Source: Parundibacterium terreum (lineage in GTDB: Bacteria > Pseudomonadota > Gammaproteobacteria > Burkholderiales > Burkholderiaceae_D). Taken from it: DNA of 64,000 nt. The stretch spans positions 682,001-746,000 of the forward strand of contig NZ_BMED01000002.1 of assembly GCF_014636315.1 (NCBI RefSeq). The letters run 5' to 3'. Below the pieces are notes generated by a model, which worked only from the letters and a program-made list of their open reading frames with translations, searched no databases and was not told the origin of the DNA. Shown here in pieces: positions 26,369 to 36,185 of this stretch (the first letter of the stretch is position 1; every line of letters starts with the position of its first letter). The position numbers and the translations under genes are program-made.

Positions 26369-26671
26369 ATGGTCAAACTCGCATTGCTGGTACGTCTGGA
26401 AGCCAAGGCCGGTAAAGAAACGGAAGTCGCCGACTTCCTGGAAAGCGCATTGCCGTTGGCCAACCAGGAAAGCCGCACCGTAGCCTGGTTTGCCCTGCGC
26501 ATGGGGCCTTCCACCTTCGGCGTATTTGATGCGTTTGCAGATGAAGAGGGCAGGAATGCTCATCTGGCCGGCCCTATCGCTGCGGCACTGATGGCCAAGG
26601 CGGGTGAACTGCTGTCGCAGCCGCCGGTAATAGAAAAAGTGGATTTGCTGGCAGTAAAATTGCCAGGCTGA
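26369..26671 (+). CDS. Antibiotic biosynthesis monooxygenase-family protein
   Basis: A 100-residue ABM-domain protein of the dimeric alpha-beta barrel fold: VKLALLVRLEAKAGKETEVA, then FLESALPLANQESRTVAWFA, FGVFDAFADEEGRNAHLAGP and a C-terminal EKVDLLAVKLPG. Members oxidise quinones or act on unknown small substrates without cofactor. Transcribed divergently from the GlxA-type regulator, which makes an aldehyde- or quinone-responsive pair plausible. TTAGGAG lies about 8 bases upstream of the ATG. A terminator follows at 26691. Confidence 0.82.
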   Translation: MVKLALLVRLEAKAGKETEVADFLESALPLANQESRTVAWFALRMGPSTFGVFDAFADEEGRNAHLAGPIAAALMAKAGELLSQPPVIEKVDLLAVKLPG

Positions 26672-26690
26672 AAATTACTGAACTAAAAAT

Positions 26691-26762
26691 AAAAACCTCG
26701 TGCACAGAAATGCATGAGGTTTTTTTATCGGCTAGTTAAGCCGAATAATTACTTTTTACGCG
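26691..26762. repeat. Duplicated lpdA-type terminator and gene end (copy 1)
   Basis: A hairpin AAAAACCTCGTGCA / TGCATGAGGTTTTT serves as terminator for the monooxygenase gene. It is followed by CGGCT..AGCCG and by sequence that, on the minus strand, reads CGT AAA AAG TAA, the same Arg-Lys-Lys-stop as the end of lpdA. The whole block matches 27630-27701 in order and spacing with scattered differences. Confidence 0.75.
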
Positions 26763-27060
26763 CAGATGCTCACTACATCTTTCGTCCGCATGCGTATCGA
26801 CAATGCCAGGCCTTGGCGCTCAAGCGTCCAACGTCGCGCCGATAACAGCATCCATATAACTAATTCACTATCTTCGGGATGATTCCTGGCAGCATTGACA
26901 GCTAGGTCTTTTATTTCAAAAATGCTAATTTATAAAAATTCACCATGCTCCCTTGTCAATCTTGGACGATATCTCGCGACCCAGAGTCAACCCGGTGAAT
27001 TTTTCAGTTTTTCTGAACTGGTCAAAACACGTCAATCGTTTATTTAGTTTAAGGAAAAAT
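26763..27060. other. AT-rich gap upstream of the orphan gene
   Basis: About 300 bases, more AT-rich than the surroundings, between the two copies of the lpdA-end repeat. No gene or strong promoter was recognised. Confidence 0.4.
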
Positions 27061-27588
27061 ATGTCGACAAATTCCGCTGTTAGTTTGGGAGGCCGGTCTG
27101 GGGAACTCTCCTTCCCTACCCCGCGCCTGCCCATCATCCGCATCTGGGGATCAAGGGAAGTTTATCCGGAAGGACTGTTCGTGAAGGCCGTGGATGATCC
27201 AGGAGGCTCTTTCACGTTTACCGTTGATATGCCCAAGATGCCGATACAATTCGTACGGGACGATTCAGGCAACTGGACGACTGCTACCATTGGCGACTTC
27301 ATTTTCAATCGGGGAGGAACGCTAAAAGATCCTGTCAAAGGCTGGATTTATATAGGAAGCAACAGCCCTGCAAATCAACCCGGCTCAAATCCAGACACGC
27401 CACTGTATACAATCTCCGTTTATAGTGACGGGAAAAAATTGGAAACCAAATTCGGTACTTATCAAGGAATTCGAGAAGATCCGAAAAAATTCCCGGACGG
27501 TGGCGAAAACTATATCGCCGAAATGTCTGATGGCGAAGGACTTTGGCTCTGGCTATACAGGCTCTTTACGCCAGTCACCCAAGGTTGA
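27061..27588 (+). CDS. Orphan hypothetical protein between direct repeats
   Basis: A 175-residue soluble protein not recognised. It is rich in Gly, Pro, Asp and aromatic residues (RIWGSREVYPEGLFVKAVDD, FNRGGTLKDPVKGWIYIGSN, GEGLWLWLYRLFTP) and looks beta-rich, with no signal peptide or membrane segment. AAGGAAA lies about 6 bases before the ATG at 27061, so the longer frame from 26953 is rejected. Its DNA is more AT-rich than its neighbours, and it lies between two copies of a 72-bp lpdA-end repeat, which suggests acquisition by insertion. Confidence 0.6.
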   Translation: MSTNSAVSLGGRSGELSFPTPRLPIIRIWGSREVYPEGLFVKAVDDPGGSFTFTVDMPKMPIQFVRDDSGNWTTATIGDFIFNRGGTLKDPVKGWIYIGSNSPANQPGSNPDTPLYTISVYSDGKKLETKFGTYQGIREDPKKFPDGGENYIAEMSDGEGLWLWLYRLFTPVTQG

Positions 27589-27629
27589 CAGCTTCGCACT
27601 GCCTTATGACCTGTTATCGCCAAGAGCAA

Positions 27630-27701
27630 AAAAACCTCGTGCACCGGAATGCACGAGGTTTTTTTAACCGGCTGAAAAGCCGAAGAATTACTTCTTACGC
27701 A
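27630..27701. repeat. lpdA terminator and gene end (copy 2)
   Basis: The hairpin AAAAACCTCGTGCA / TGCACGAGGTTTTT acts as a terminator for lpdA (-) and for the orphan gene (+). The adjoining bases to 27701 contain the lpdA stop codon and last codons. The block is the counterpart of 26691-26762. Confidence 0.8.
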
Positions 27702-29805
27702 TGGGCGGCAGATCGGTACACACGCCTTCAAACACTTCCGCGGCCATGCCTATCGATTCACCCAGTGTAGGGTGAGGATGGATGGTCTTGCCGATATCGA
27801 CCGCATCGGCACCCATTTCTATCGCCAGTGCCAGCTCGCCTATCATGTCGCCTGCATGCGTGCCGACGATGCCGCCACCGACGATGCGATGTGTCTCTGC
27901 ATCGAACAGCAGCTTGGTAAAGCCCTCGTCGCGGCCGTTTGCCACAGCGCGTCCGGAGGCTGCCCACGGGAAGTGGCCCTTCTCCAGCTTGATGCCCTTG
28001 GCCTTGGCTTCATCTTCGGTGATACCCACCCATGCCACTTCCGGATCGGTGTAGGCAACGGACGGGATCACGGTCGCATCGAAATGCGATTTCAGGCCGC
28101 TGGCCGCTTCTGCTGCGGTGTGCGCTTCATGCACGGCCTTGTGCGCCAGCATAGGCTGCCCTACCAGATCGCCGATGGCGAAGATGTGCGGTACATTGGT
28201 GCGCATTTGCGAATCGACATTGATAAAGCCGCGGTCGGTGACGCTGACGCCGGCCTTGTCGGCAGAGATTTTCTTGCCGTTCGGGCTGCGGCCTACGGCC
28301 ACCAGCACCATGTCGTAGACTTGCGGTTCGGGCGCGGTCACGGATGCATCGGCACCTTCAAAAGTGACCTTGATGCCTTCTGCCAGCGCTTCCACGGCGA
28401 CCGTCTTGGTCTTCAGCATGATCTTGTCGAAGCGCTTGTCATTGAACTTTTGCCAGACCTTGACCATGTCGCGGTCCGCACCCTGCATCAGCCCGTCCAT
28501 CATCTCGACCACGTCGATACGCGCACCCAGTGTGGAGTACACGGTTGCCATTTCCAGGCCGATGATGCCGCCGCCGATGACCAGCATGCGTTTCGGTATG
28601 GAACGTAGCTCCAGCGCGCCGGTAGAATCCACGATACGTGGATCTTTCGGTACGAAAGGCAGGTTTACCACGGAAGAACCGGCAGCGATGATCGCCTGCT
28701 TGAACTGCACCGTTTTCTTGCTGCCGTCAGCGGCAGTGACTTCGATATGGTTGGGGCTGACGAACTGGCCTTCGCCCTGCACCACATTGACCTTGCGCGC
28801 CTTGGCCATGCCGGCAATGCCGTTGCTCATCTTGCTGATGACTTTTTCCTTGTAGCCGCGCAGCTTGTCGATATCGATTTCCGGCTTGGCAAAGGTCACG
28901 CCATGGGCCGCCATGGATGCGGTTTCATCGATCACGGCAGCTACGTGCAGCAAGGCTTTGGAAGGAATACAGCCGACGTTCAGGCAAACACCGCCGAGAG
29001 CGGCATAGCGCTCCACCAGCACCGTATTCATGCCCAGATCCGCCGAGCGGAACGCGGCAGAGTAACCGCCGGGACCGGAGCCCAGCACCATCATGTCGCA
29101 TTCCACGTCCACTTTGCCCGCGTAGCTGGACGCTACCGGGGCTGGGGCTGCTGGTGCAGCCGAGGCGGCCGGTGCTGCAGGAGCAGATGCGGGGGCAGAA
29201 GGTGCAGCAGCGGCACCGCTTGCTTCCACGATAGCCAGCAAAGAACCTTCTGCGACCTTGTCGCCTACCTTGACTTTCAATTCCTTGATCACGCCGGCGT
29301 GGCTGGATGGAATCTCCATGCTGGCCTTGTCGGATTCCACGGTAATCATGGACTGGTCCACCTTGATGGTATCGCCCACCTTGACCAGCAATTCTATGAC
29401 TTCCACTTCCTTGAAGTCGCCGATATCCGGCACCTTGACTTCGACCGGGCCGGAAGATACAGCGGCAGCCGGGGTAGCAGCGGCAGGCGCAGGCGCACTG
29501 GCGGCAGCCGGAGCAGATGCTGCGGCTGGTGCGGCAGCAGGTGCAGCGGCAGCCGTTGCTGCCACATCTGCAGATTCCACGACCAGCAGCAAAGAGCCTT
29601 CGGCCACTTTATCGCCGACTTTGATCTTCAATTCCTTGATCACACCCGCATGGCTGGATGGAATTTCCATGCTGGCCTTGTCGGACTCAACGGTAATCAG
29701 CGACTGGCCCACCTTGATCGTATCGCCGACCTTGACCAGCAGCTCAATTACTTCCACTTCCTTGAAATCACCAATATCAGGTACTTTGACTTCGATCATG
29801 CCCAT
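27688..29805 (-). CDS. lpdA: Dihydrolipoyl dehydrogenase (E3) with two lipoyl domains
   Basis: A 705-residue E3 of the pyruvate dehydrogenase complex, which reoxidises dihydrolipoyl groups with NAD+. Two N-terminal lipoyl domains (about 3-78 and 121-195) each carry the [11 protein letters not shown] lipoylation motif, Lys43 and Lys160. They are joined by Ala/Pro linkers. The flavoprotein part from about 231 has GSGPGG (242-247), the redox pair CLNVGC (274-279), the NAD site GGGIIGLE and the C-terminal HPHPTLGE. Most E3s of this type carry one lipoyl domain at most. GGAG precedes the ATG. Last gene of the aceE-aceF operon. Confidence 0.95.
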   Translation of the reverse strand: MGMIEVKVPDIGDFKEVEVIELLVKVGDTIKVGQSLITVESDKASMEIPSSHAGVIKELKIKVGDKVAEGSLLLVVESADVAATAAAAPAAAPAAASAPAAASAPAPAAATPAAAVSSGPVEVKVPDIGDFKEVEVIELLVKVGDTIKVDQSMITVESDKASMEIPSSHAGVIKELKVKVGDKVAEGSLLAIVEASGAAAAPSAPASAPAAPAASAAPAAPAPVASSYAGKVDVECDMMVLGSGPGGYSAAFRSADLGMNTVLVERYAALGGVCLNVGCIPSKALLHVAAVIDETASMAAHGVTFAKPEIDIDKLRGYKEKVISKMSNGIAGMAKARKVNVVQGEGQFVSPNHIEVTAADGSKKTVQFKQAIIAAGSSVVNLPFVPKDPRIVDSTGALELRSIPKRMLVIGGGIIGLEMATVYSTLGARIDVVEMMDGLMQGADRDMVKVWQKFNDKRFDKIMLKTKTVAVEALAEGIKVTFEGADASVTAPEPQVYDMVLVAVGRSPNGKKISADKAGVSVTDRGFINVDSQMRTNVPHIFAIGDLVGQPMLAHKAVHEAHTAAEAASGLKSHFDATVIPSVAYTDPEVAWVGITEDEAKAKGIKLEKGHFPWAASGRAVANGRDEGFTKLLFDAETHRIVGGGIVGTHAGDMIGELALAIEMGADAVDIGKTIHPHPTLGESIGMAAEVFEGVCTDLPPMRKK

Positions 29806-29841
29806 ATTCAGCTCCGTATTTTCCTGGTGGAAGTTGTCGCC

Positions 29842-29964
29842 GGAGCGAGTTGAAAATCGTAGCGAGCGACGCTAGTTTGAAGCTAAGACGCGGAATCGTA
29901 CTTCAGTACGATGAGCACCGCAGCTTCAAAATAGCGCCGCGCAGTAGATTTACAACTCGTCTCC
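29842..29964. repeat. 123-bp near-perfect palindrome inside the PDH operon
   Basis: GGAGCGAGTTG at the left is answered by CAACTCGTCTCC at the right, with pairing through TTTGAAGCT/AGCTTCAAA to a central ATCGTAC-TTCA-GTACGAT at 29895-29912. It lies between the HslV-like gene and lpdA, and its right arm includes the last codons of the HslV-like gene (minus strand reading GDEL-stop). In the transcript it would form one long hairpin before lpdA. Confidence 0.8.
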
Positions 29965-30534
29965 TAGTTGTTTTGTTGAAAAATGTATTAAGTTAATGGG
30001 CCCCGCCGTGCTCTTATCAAACTCCGCACCGGCCAGTATCCCAGTTTCTGCAATTTCTTTAGCGCTGCCTGCCTTGTCGTACACCGCATACATTGCGCCC
30101 AGCGCAAAATTGCGGCCGCTGCCTATGCCCCAGAAACGGTCGAAGGCAAACACTTCGCGATATGAATACACGCCGAAGATGCCGTAAGGATTGGCGACCA
30201 GCGCGGTAATCTGCGATGACTCGTACGGATCGTCATCATCCTCTTTGTGGTTCAGGAAGAATTTTTCCTTCAGCACGCCGTGGATGCGGGAAAAGGTTTC
30301 AAACACTTCATCCCTGGTCCGCAGATGGCATTCCTGCTCCATGCCCGCCAGCAATTTACGCATGACGGGAAAGTGCGCTGCAGAACCGGCCAGCGCAATA
30401 TACGAATCGCCAACCTGGATGATCTTGTTGTTTTGCTCGTAGCCGTGAGACAGCCTGGTATCACCGAAGGTCACCAGGGAATCTGCAGCAATCGCTATTT
30501 CATTATCTTTTCTGACGACGACGCATGTGGTCAT
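29950..30534 (-). CDS. HslV/proteasome-like N-terminal-threonine hydrolase
   Basis: A 194-residue Ntn-hydrolase resembling HslV and proteasome beta subunits. After Met removal, Thr would be residue 1 (TTCVVVRKDNEIAIAADSLV). Asp17 sits in AIAADS, and the Lys33 equivalent is probably Lys36 in NNKIIQV, shifted by a three-residue insertion. ALAGSAA and GIGSGRNFALGAMYA match the conserved core. It is longer than HslV (about 175) and has an acidic loop KEDDDDP. No HslU-like ATPase is nearby. It lies within the PDH operon, 61 bases after aceF, with a strong AAGGAGG ribosome site. Confidence 0.8.
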   Translation of the reverse strand: MTTCVVVRKDNEIAIAADSLVTFGDTRLSHGYEQNNKIIQVGDSYIALAGSAAHFPVMRKLLAGMEQECHLRTRDEVFETFSRIHGVLKEKFFLNHKEDDDDPYESSQITALVANPYGIFGVYSYREVFAFDRFWGIGSGRNFALGAMYAVYDKAGSAKEIAETGILAGAEFDKSTAGPINLIHFSTKQLGDEL

Positions 30535-30595
30535 GAGGCCTCCTTAACAAAAAACAGGGCAGAGAAATAGCAATACCTCTCCGCCCTATTGTTTG

Positions 30596-31921
30596 CTACA
30601 GCATAGTCTTGCGCAGGTCTGCCAGTACATCTGCCAGATAGGTAGTAAACTTGGCAGCCATCGCGCCGTCAATCACGCGATGATCGTAAGACAGAGACAA
30701 AGGCAGCATCAGGCGAGGCAGGAATTGCTTGCCATCCCATACCGGCTTGATGGCCGATTTGGACAAGCCGAGGATGGCGACTTCAGGTGCATTGATAATC
30801 GGCGTGAATGCCGTACCGCCAACGCCACCCAGTGAAGAAATCGTGAAAGTCGCGCCCTGCATGTCGGCGGGTTTCAGTTTTCCTTCGCGGGCCTGGGCAG
30901 ACAATTCGCCCATTTCCTGGGCGATCTGTGCGAGGCCTTTCTTGTCGGCATCTTTAATGACAGGAACGACCAGGCCGTTTGGCGTGTCGGCAGCAAAACC
31001 TACATTGTAATACTGCTTCAATATCAGGTTTTCGCCGTTCGCATCCAACGAGGAATTGAAGGCCGGGAATTTTTTCAGCGCCGCGACGCTGGCCTTGATC
31101 ACGAATGCCAGCATGGTCAGCTTGACGCCGGATTTGGCCATGGCTTCGTTGGAAGATTTACGGAAATCTTCCAGGCCGGTGATGTCGGCTTCATCAAACT
31201 GCGTCACATGCGGGATCATTACCCAGTTGCGATGCAGGTTGGGGCCGCTGAGTTTCTTGATGCGGGACAAAGGCACCAGTTCTGTGCTGCCGAACTTGCT
31301 GAAATCCAGCGATGGCCATGGCAACAGATCCAGGCCGGCACCGCCGCCTTTGGATGCGCTGGCTGCAGGAGCTGCAGTGGAGCCGGACATGATGCCCTTG
31401 ACGAAATTCTGTACGTCTTCCTGCGTCACCCGGCCCTTGGTACCGGAACCGCTGACACGAGCCAGGTCCACACCCAGTTCACGCGCAAATTTGCGTATGG
31501 ATGGCGATGCATGGGATTTACCGCCTGGAGCCGGTGCGCTGGCAACCGCAGTCGCCGGCCTGGCAGCAGGGGCGGCTGGTGCAGCCGGTGCTGGTGCGGC
31601 CGGAGCAACTGCAGCCGGCGCAGGTGCTGCTGCAGGGGCCGCTGGAGCTGACGCCGCTGCAGGTGCTGCTGCCGCGCCGGCAGCGGATGCTTCCACCGTC
31701 AGCAATAAGGAGCCTTCGGCAACCTTGTCGCCGACTTTGACTTTGATTTCTGTCACGACGCCGGCCTGGCTGGAAGGAATCTCCATGCTGGCCTTGTCGG
31801 ATTCTACCGTGATCAATGACTGGTCAACCTTGATGGTATCGCCCACCTTGACCATCAGTTCGATCACTTCCACTTCCTTGAAATCGCCGATATCCGGCAC
31901 TTTGACTTCAATTGTACTCAT
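30596..31921 (-). CDS. aceF: Pyruvate dehydrogenase E2, dihydrolipoamide acetyltransferase
   Basis: A 441-residue E2 core protein that transfers acetyl groups to CoA. One N-terminal lipoyl domain ([11 protein letters not shown], Lys43) is followed by an Ala/Pro linker to about 135. The E1/E3-binding domain is [20 protein letters not shown] (about 138-175), and the catalytic domain from about 205 ends with the active-site motif SYDHRVIDG, His414 and Asp418. GGAG lies about 8 bases upstream of the ATG. It is second in the operon, 138 bases after aceE. Many relatives carry two or three lipoyl domains on E2. Confidence 0.96.
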   Translation of the reverse strand: MSTIEVKVPDIGDFKEVEVIELMVKVGDTIKVDQSLITVESDKASMEIPSSQAGVVTEIKVKVGDKVAEGSLLLTVEASAAGAAAAPAAASAPAAPAAAPAPAAVAPAAPAPAAPAAPAARPATAVASAPAPGGKSHASPSIRKFARELGVDLARVSGSGTKGRVTQEDVQNFVKGIMSGSTAAPAASASKGGGAGLDLLPWPSLDFSKFGSTELVPLSRIKKLSGPNLHRNWVMIPHVTQFDEADITGLEDFRKSSNEAMAKSGVKLTMLAFVIKASVAALKKFPAFNSSLDANGENLILKQYYNVGFAADTPNGLVVPVIKDADKKGLAQIAQEMGELSAQAREGKLKPADMQGATFTISSLGGVGGTAFTPIINAPEVAILGLSKSAIKPVWDGKQFLPRLMLPLSLSYDHRVIDGAMAAKFTTYLADVLADLRKTML

Positions 31922-32059
31922 AGCTTTAGCTCCATTATGTCCCTGCCTCCGAGGAGGAAGATAGCATGCACTTCGGTTTACTGCAGCCGTGCCGCAGCTA
32001 AAACAACATCCGTATCATTGCTATCCGCCTCCCTCGCGGGAGGGGATGGTAAGGTCAAA

Positions 32060-34756
32060 TTAAACAGTCACCGGATTTGGCTTGTTGGTATCGATGCCGT
32101 ATTTGGTAATTGCCTGTGCCACAACGGAAGCAGACAGGGCGCCTTCGTCAGCCAGCGATTTCAATGCAGCGATGACGACAAAGTAGCGGTTCACTTCAAA
32201 GAATTCGCGCAGCTTGGCGCGGCTGTCGGAACGGCCGAAACCGTCTGTACCCAGCACCTTGTAGCTGCGGCCCTTAGGCATGAACGCGCGTACCTGTTCT
32301 GCAAAAGTACGCATGTAGTCGGTGGATACGACGATAGGGCCGGTCGTATCTTTCAGGCACTCGGTAACGTAAGCCAGGCGCGGCTCGTCGGACGGATGCA
32401 GCATGTTCCAGCGCTCGATATCCTGGCCGTCGCGTGCCAGCAGGGTGAACGAAGGAGCGGACCAGATATCGGAACCGATGCCCCAGTCGTTTTTCAGCAG
32501 ATCCGCAGCGGCAATCACTTCGCGCAGGATGGTGCCGGAGCCCATCAATTGCACGCGGTGTTTGGTGCCTTGCTCGCCTTGCTGCAACAGATACAGACCC
32601 TTGATGATGCCCTCTTCCTGGCCTGGTTTCAAACCTGGGTGGCTGTAGTTCTCGTTCATCAGCGTGATGTAGTAGAACACGTCTTCCTGGTTGGTCACCA
32701 TGCGGCGCAGACCGTCGTGGATGATGACGGCAACTTCATGCGCGAAAGTAGGATCGTAAGGTACGCAGTTAGGGATTGTGGACGCCAGCACATGGCTGTG
32801 GCCATCTTCATGCTGCAGGCCTTCACCGTTCAGCGTCGTGCGTCCTGCAGTACCGCCCAGCAGGAAGCCGCGTGCGCGCATGTCGCCCGCTGCCCATGCC
32901 AGATCGCCGATACGCTGCAGACCGAACATCGAGTAGTAGGTGTAGAACGGGATCATCACGCGGTTGTTCGTCGAGTATGAAGTCGCCGCAGCGATCCATG
33001 AGCTCATACCGCCGGCTTCATTGATACCCTCTTGCAGGATCTGGCCGGCCTTGTCTTCGCGGTAGTACATGACCTGGTCTTTATCGACAGGTTCATACAA
33101 TTGACCTACCTGGCTGAAGATACCGATCTGGCGGAACAGGCCTTCCATACCGAAGGTACGGGACTCATCCACCATGATAGGCACTACGCGCTTGCCCAGG
33201 CTTTCGTCACGCAGCAGCGTGGTCAAAACGCGCACATAGGATGCGGTAGTGGAGATTTCACGGCCTTCGGCTGTTGGCTCCAGCATGGCCTGGAAAGCGG
33301 ACAGTTCAGGCACGACCAGCGCTTCGTCGGCTTTCTGGCGGCGTTGCGGCAGGAAACCGCCCAAGGCTTTGCGGCGCTCCAGCAGGTATTGCATTTCCGG
33401 CGTGTCGTCGGCAGGCTTGAAGAACGGGATTTCTGCCAGCTTGTCGTCCGGGATAGGCAACTGGAAGCGGTCGCGCATGGCCTTGATCGCCTCGTCGTCC
33501 AGCTTCTTCGTGTTGTGCGCGGTATTACGCGCTTCGCCGGATTTGCCGAAGCCGTAACCCTTGATACTCTTGACCAGCAATACGGTAGGCTGGCCCTTGT
33601 GTTCTTGCGCAACCTTGAAAGCCGCATAAATCTTGTGCGGATCATGGCCGCCGCGGGTCAGGCGCCAGATATCGTCGTCCGACATCTTGCTGACCATTTC
33701 CAGCAATTTTGGATGCTTGCCGAAGAAATTGGCGCGCACATAGGCGCCATCCTTGGCCTTGTAGTTCTGGTATTCGCCGTCGACGGACTCCATCATCACT
33801 TTTTGCAGGATGCCGTCCTTGTCCTTGGCCAGCAATTCATCCCAGCCGCTGCCCCAGATGACCTTGATCACATTCCAGCCGGCACCGCGGAAATCGGACT
33901 CCAGTTCCTGGATGATCTTGCCGTTGCCGCGCACAGGGCCGTCCAGGCGCTGCAGGTTGCAGTTGACCACGATGATCAGGTTGTCCAGTTGTTCACGGCC
34001 GGCCATGCCGATTGCGCCCATCGATTCCGGTTCGTCCATCTCGCCGTCGCCGCAGAATGCCCATACCTTGCGCACTGCTGTATCGGCGATGCCGCGTGCG
34101 TGCAGGTATTTCAGGAAACGCGCCTGGTAGATCGCCATCAGAGGGCCAAGGCCCATGGAGACGGTAGGGAACTGCCAGAAATCAGGCATCAGCTTAGGAT
34201 GCGGATAGGAAGACAGGCCTTTGCCGTCCACTTCGCGGCGGAAGTGCAGCAACTGGTCTTCGGTCAGGCGGCCTTCCAGGAAAGCGCGTGCATAGATACC
34301 TGGGGACGAGTGGCCCTGGATGTACAGCAGATCGCCGCCGTGTTCTTCGGTCGGCGCATGCCAGAAGTGATTGAAGCCTATGCCTAGCATATTGGCCAGC
34401 GAAGCAAAGCTGGACAGATGGCCGCCCAGGTCGCCGTCCAGACGGTTGGCCTTAACCACCATTGCCATCGCATTCCAGCGCATCCAGGAGCGCAGGCGCT
34501 CTTCTATTTCCAGATTGCCGGGGCAATGTTCGCCGACATCGGCAGGGATGGTGTTGACGTAGGCGGTATTGCTGGAAAACGGGATGTGCGCGCCGCGGCG
34601 GCGTGCCAGATCAACCATGCGCTCCATCAGGTAGTGGGCGCGCTCCGGGCCTTCGTTTTCGATGACGGATTCAAGGGCGTCCAGCCATTCCTGGGTCTCA
34701 ATTACGTCGGGATCATTGACGGCTTGCGTCAGGACTTGGTCAATCTTGGGTGACAT
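32060..34756 (-). CDS. aceE: Pyruvate dehydrogenase E1, homodimeric type
   Basis: An 898-residue homodimeric E1 that decarboxylates pyruvate and reductively acetylates lipoyl groups. The TPP motif GDGEMDEPES lies near residue 225 and ends with ...VVNCNLQRLDGPV. Other E1 signatures are HSSPGIYARAFLEGRL near 149 and LNGEGLQHEDGHSHV in the C-terminal half. The C-terminal region KVLGTDGFGRSDSRAKLREF is typical. Length is standard. AGGAGA lies about 9 bases before the ATG. First gene of aceE-aceF-hydrolase-lpdA; no PdhR-type regulator is adjacent. Confidence 0.97.
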   Translation of the reverse strand: MSPKIDQVLTQAVNDPDVIETQEWLDALESVIENEGPERAHYLMERMVDLARRRGAHIPFSSNTAYVNTIPADVGEHCPGNLEIEERLRSWMRWNAMAMVVKANRLDGDLGGHLSSFASLANMLGIGFNHFWHAPTEEHGGDLLYIQGHSSPGIYARAFLEGRLTEDQLLHFRREVDGKGLSSYPHPKLMPDFWQFPTVSMGLGPLMAIYQARFLKYLHARGIADTAVRKVWAFCGDGEMDEPESMGAIGMAGREQLDNLIIVVNCNLQRLDGPVRGNGKIIQELESDFRGAGWNVIKVIWGSGWDELLAKDKDGILQKVMMESVDGEYQNYKAKDGAYVRANFFGKHPKLLEMVSKMSDDDIWRLTRGGHDPHKIYAAFKVAQEHKGQPTVLLVKSIKGYGFGKSGEARNTAHNTKKLDDEAIKAMRDRFQLPIPDDKLAEIPFFKPADDTPEMQYLLERRKALGGFLPQRRQKADEALVVPELSAFQAMLEPTAEGREISTTASYVRVLTTLLRDESLGKRVVPIMVDESRTFGMEGLFRQIGIFSQVGQLYEPVDKDQVMYYREDKAGQILQEGINEAGGMSSWIAAATSYSTNNRVMIPFYTYYSMFGLQRIGDLAWAAGDMRARGFLLGGTAGRTTLNGEGLQHEDGHSHVLASTIPNCVPYDPTFAHEVAVIIHDGLRRMVTNQEDVFYYITLMNENYSHPGLKPGQEEGIIKGLYLLQQGEQGTKHRVQLMGSGTILREVIAAADLLKNDWGIGSDIWSAPSFTLLARDGQDIERWNMLHPSDEPRLAYVTECLKDTTGPIVVSTDYMRTFAEQVRAFMPKGRSYKVLGTDGFGRSDSRAKLREFFEVNRYFVVIAALKSLADEGALSASVVAQAITKYGIDTNKPNPVTV

Positions 34757-35339
34757 GGTGATGAGTCTCCTATTGTTTCCATGATGCGCGCTTAGTTATC
34801 ACTGTCACGCGTGGGCGTATCGACAAATTACGGCTTGGGTATTGTTTGCGCAAGCATTCTAACAGGAGTTTTTTATTTTTCAAATAGCGATATATGATTT
34901 CATAATGTGGAATTTTATTGCGCCGCAAGATAATAATTCAACATCCTCACGCAAGCCCCGCAATCACGGTTTATCTGGATTTTTGCACTGCAATAAGCAG
35001 GACTAAACCAGGAGAAAAAGGCTATCCCTGCAGCAATACATTTCATCATTCCTTAGGGAAACACCATAGAATGACGCAAAAGAGATAGCGCGAAATATCA
35101 CAAAATGCAGAAACACCAGCAATTTCCGCCGGATGTGCACAGCCCCTACACAAGTATCGCAAGTAATCAGATCGCCTGCACTTTCGGCTGCACCGTCGTC
35201 CACACTTCTTGCCTGCGTTTTTCATATGCGTTTTCGTTCGCATTTTGCTCTTTTATCGGGCATTTCTGCGCCATTCAACGATTCAATGCCGCCATAATTT
35301 ATAATTCGGGTTTGATCACCTTCCCACCGACCGCCCATC
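34757..35339. promoter_or_regulatory. 583-bp divergent region between aceE and folD
   Basis: A noncoding region with an AT-rich core. On the plus side a perfect TATAAT lies at 35300-35305, about 35 bases before folD; the matching -35 is weak, so this is tentative. No aceE promoter could be fixed with confidence, although TTTTTCAAATAGCGATATATGA-like AT-rich sequence at about 34870-34900 is a candidate region. Open frames here look spurious. Confidence 0.4.
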
Positions 35340-36185
35340 ATGACCGCCCAAATCATCAACGGAACCCAGCTTTCTCAACAAATCCGCGCCGAAGTGACCC
35401 AGCGTGCCGCCGCACTGACCGCGCAAGGCAAGCAACCCGGCTTGGCAGTCATCCTGGTTGGCGATAGCCAGGCGTCGCAGGTATATGTGCGCAACAAGGT
35501 CAAGGCTTGCGAAGATTGCGGCTTTTACTCGGTGCTGGAGAAATATGACGGCGACCTGAGCGAAGCGGCTCTGCTGGCCAGGATAGAGGCGCTGAACAAG
35601 GATGCCAAAATCCACGGCATTCTGGTGCAATTGCCGCTGCCGGCCCATATTGATGCGAACAAGGTGATAGAGGCCATCGCCGCCGAGAAGGATGTGGACG
35701 GTTTCCATATCAGCAACGCCGGCCTGCTGATGACGGGCCAGCCGCTGTTCCGCCCTTGCACCCCTTACGGCGTGATGAAGATGCTGGAATCCATCAACTA
35801 CCCTGTGCGCGGCGCAAACGCGGTTGTTGTTGGAGCATCAAATATTGTCGGCAAGCCACAGGCAATGTTGCTCTTGCAAGCCGGCGCCACTGTCACCATC
35901 TGTAATTCCAAGACCAGGGATCTTGGCTACCATACCCGCAACGCCGACATCCTGGTCGTGGCCACCGGCAAACGGAACATTGTTACCGCCGATATGGTCA
36001 AACCTGGAGCCGTCGTCATCGATGTGGGCATGAACCGCGATGATGAAGGCAAGTTATGCGGCGATGTCGACTATGCCAATGCCAAGGAAGTAGCGGGTTA
36101 TATTACCCCTGTGCCTGGCGGCGTCGGTCCTATGACCATTACGATGTTGCTGGTAAATACTATTGAAGCTGCCGAAAGAAACTGA
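35340..36185 (+). CDS. folD: Methylene-THF dehydrogenase/methenyl-THF cyclohydrolase
   Basis: A 281-residue bifunctional enzyme of one-carbon metabolism. Signatures are [20 protein letters not shown] near residue 41 with the catalytic Lys, VQLPLP, DVDGFH, and the NADP-binding region [16 protein letters not shown]. The C terminus [18 protein letters not shown] is diagnostic. Length is standard. No Shine-Dalgarno is visible before the ATG. Its stop overlaps the prlC start by one base, so the two are translated together. Confidence 0.97.
   Translation: MTAQIINGTQLSQQIRAEVTQRAAALTAQGKQPGLAVILVGDSQASQVYVRNKVKACEDCGFYSVLEKYDGDLSEAALLARIEALNKDAKIHGILVQLPLPAHIDANKVIEAIAAEKDVDGFHISNAGLLMTGQPLFRPCTPYGVMKMLESINYPVRGANAVVVGASNIVGKPQAMLLLQAGATVTICNSKTRDLGYHTRNADILVVATGKRNIVTADMVKPGAVVIDVGMNRDDEGKLCGDVDYANAKEVAGYITPVPGGVGPMTITMLLVNTIEAAERN

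Noticed and set aside
33032..34387. 451-codon open frame opposite aceE
   Set aside because: A shadow of the highly biased aceE coding sequence, with no domain or ribosome site.
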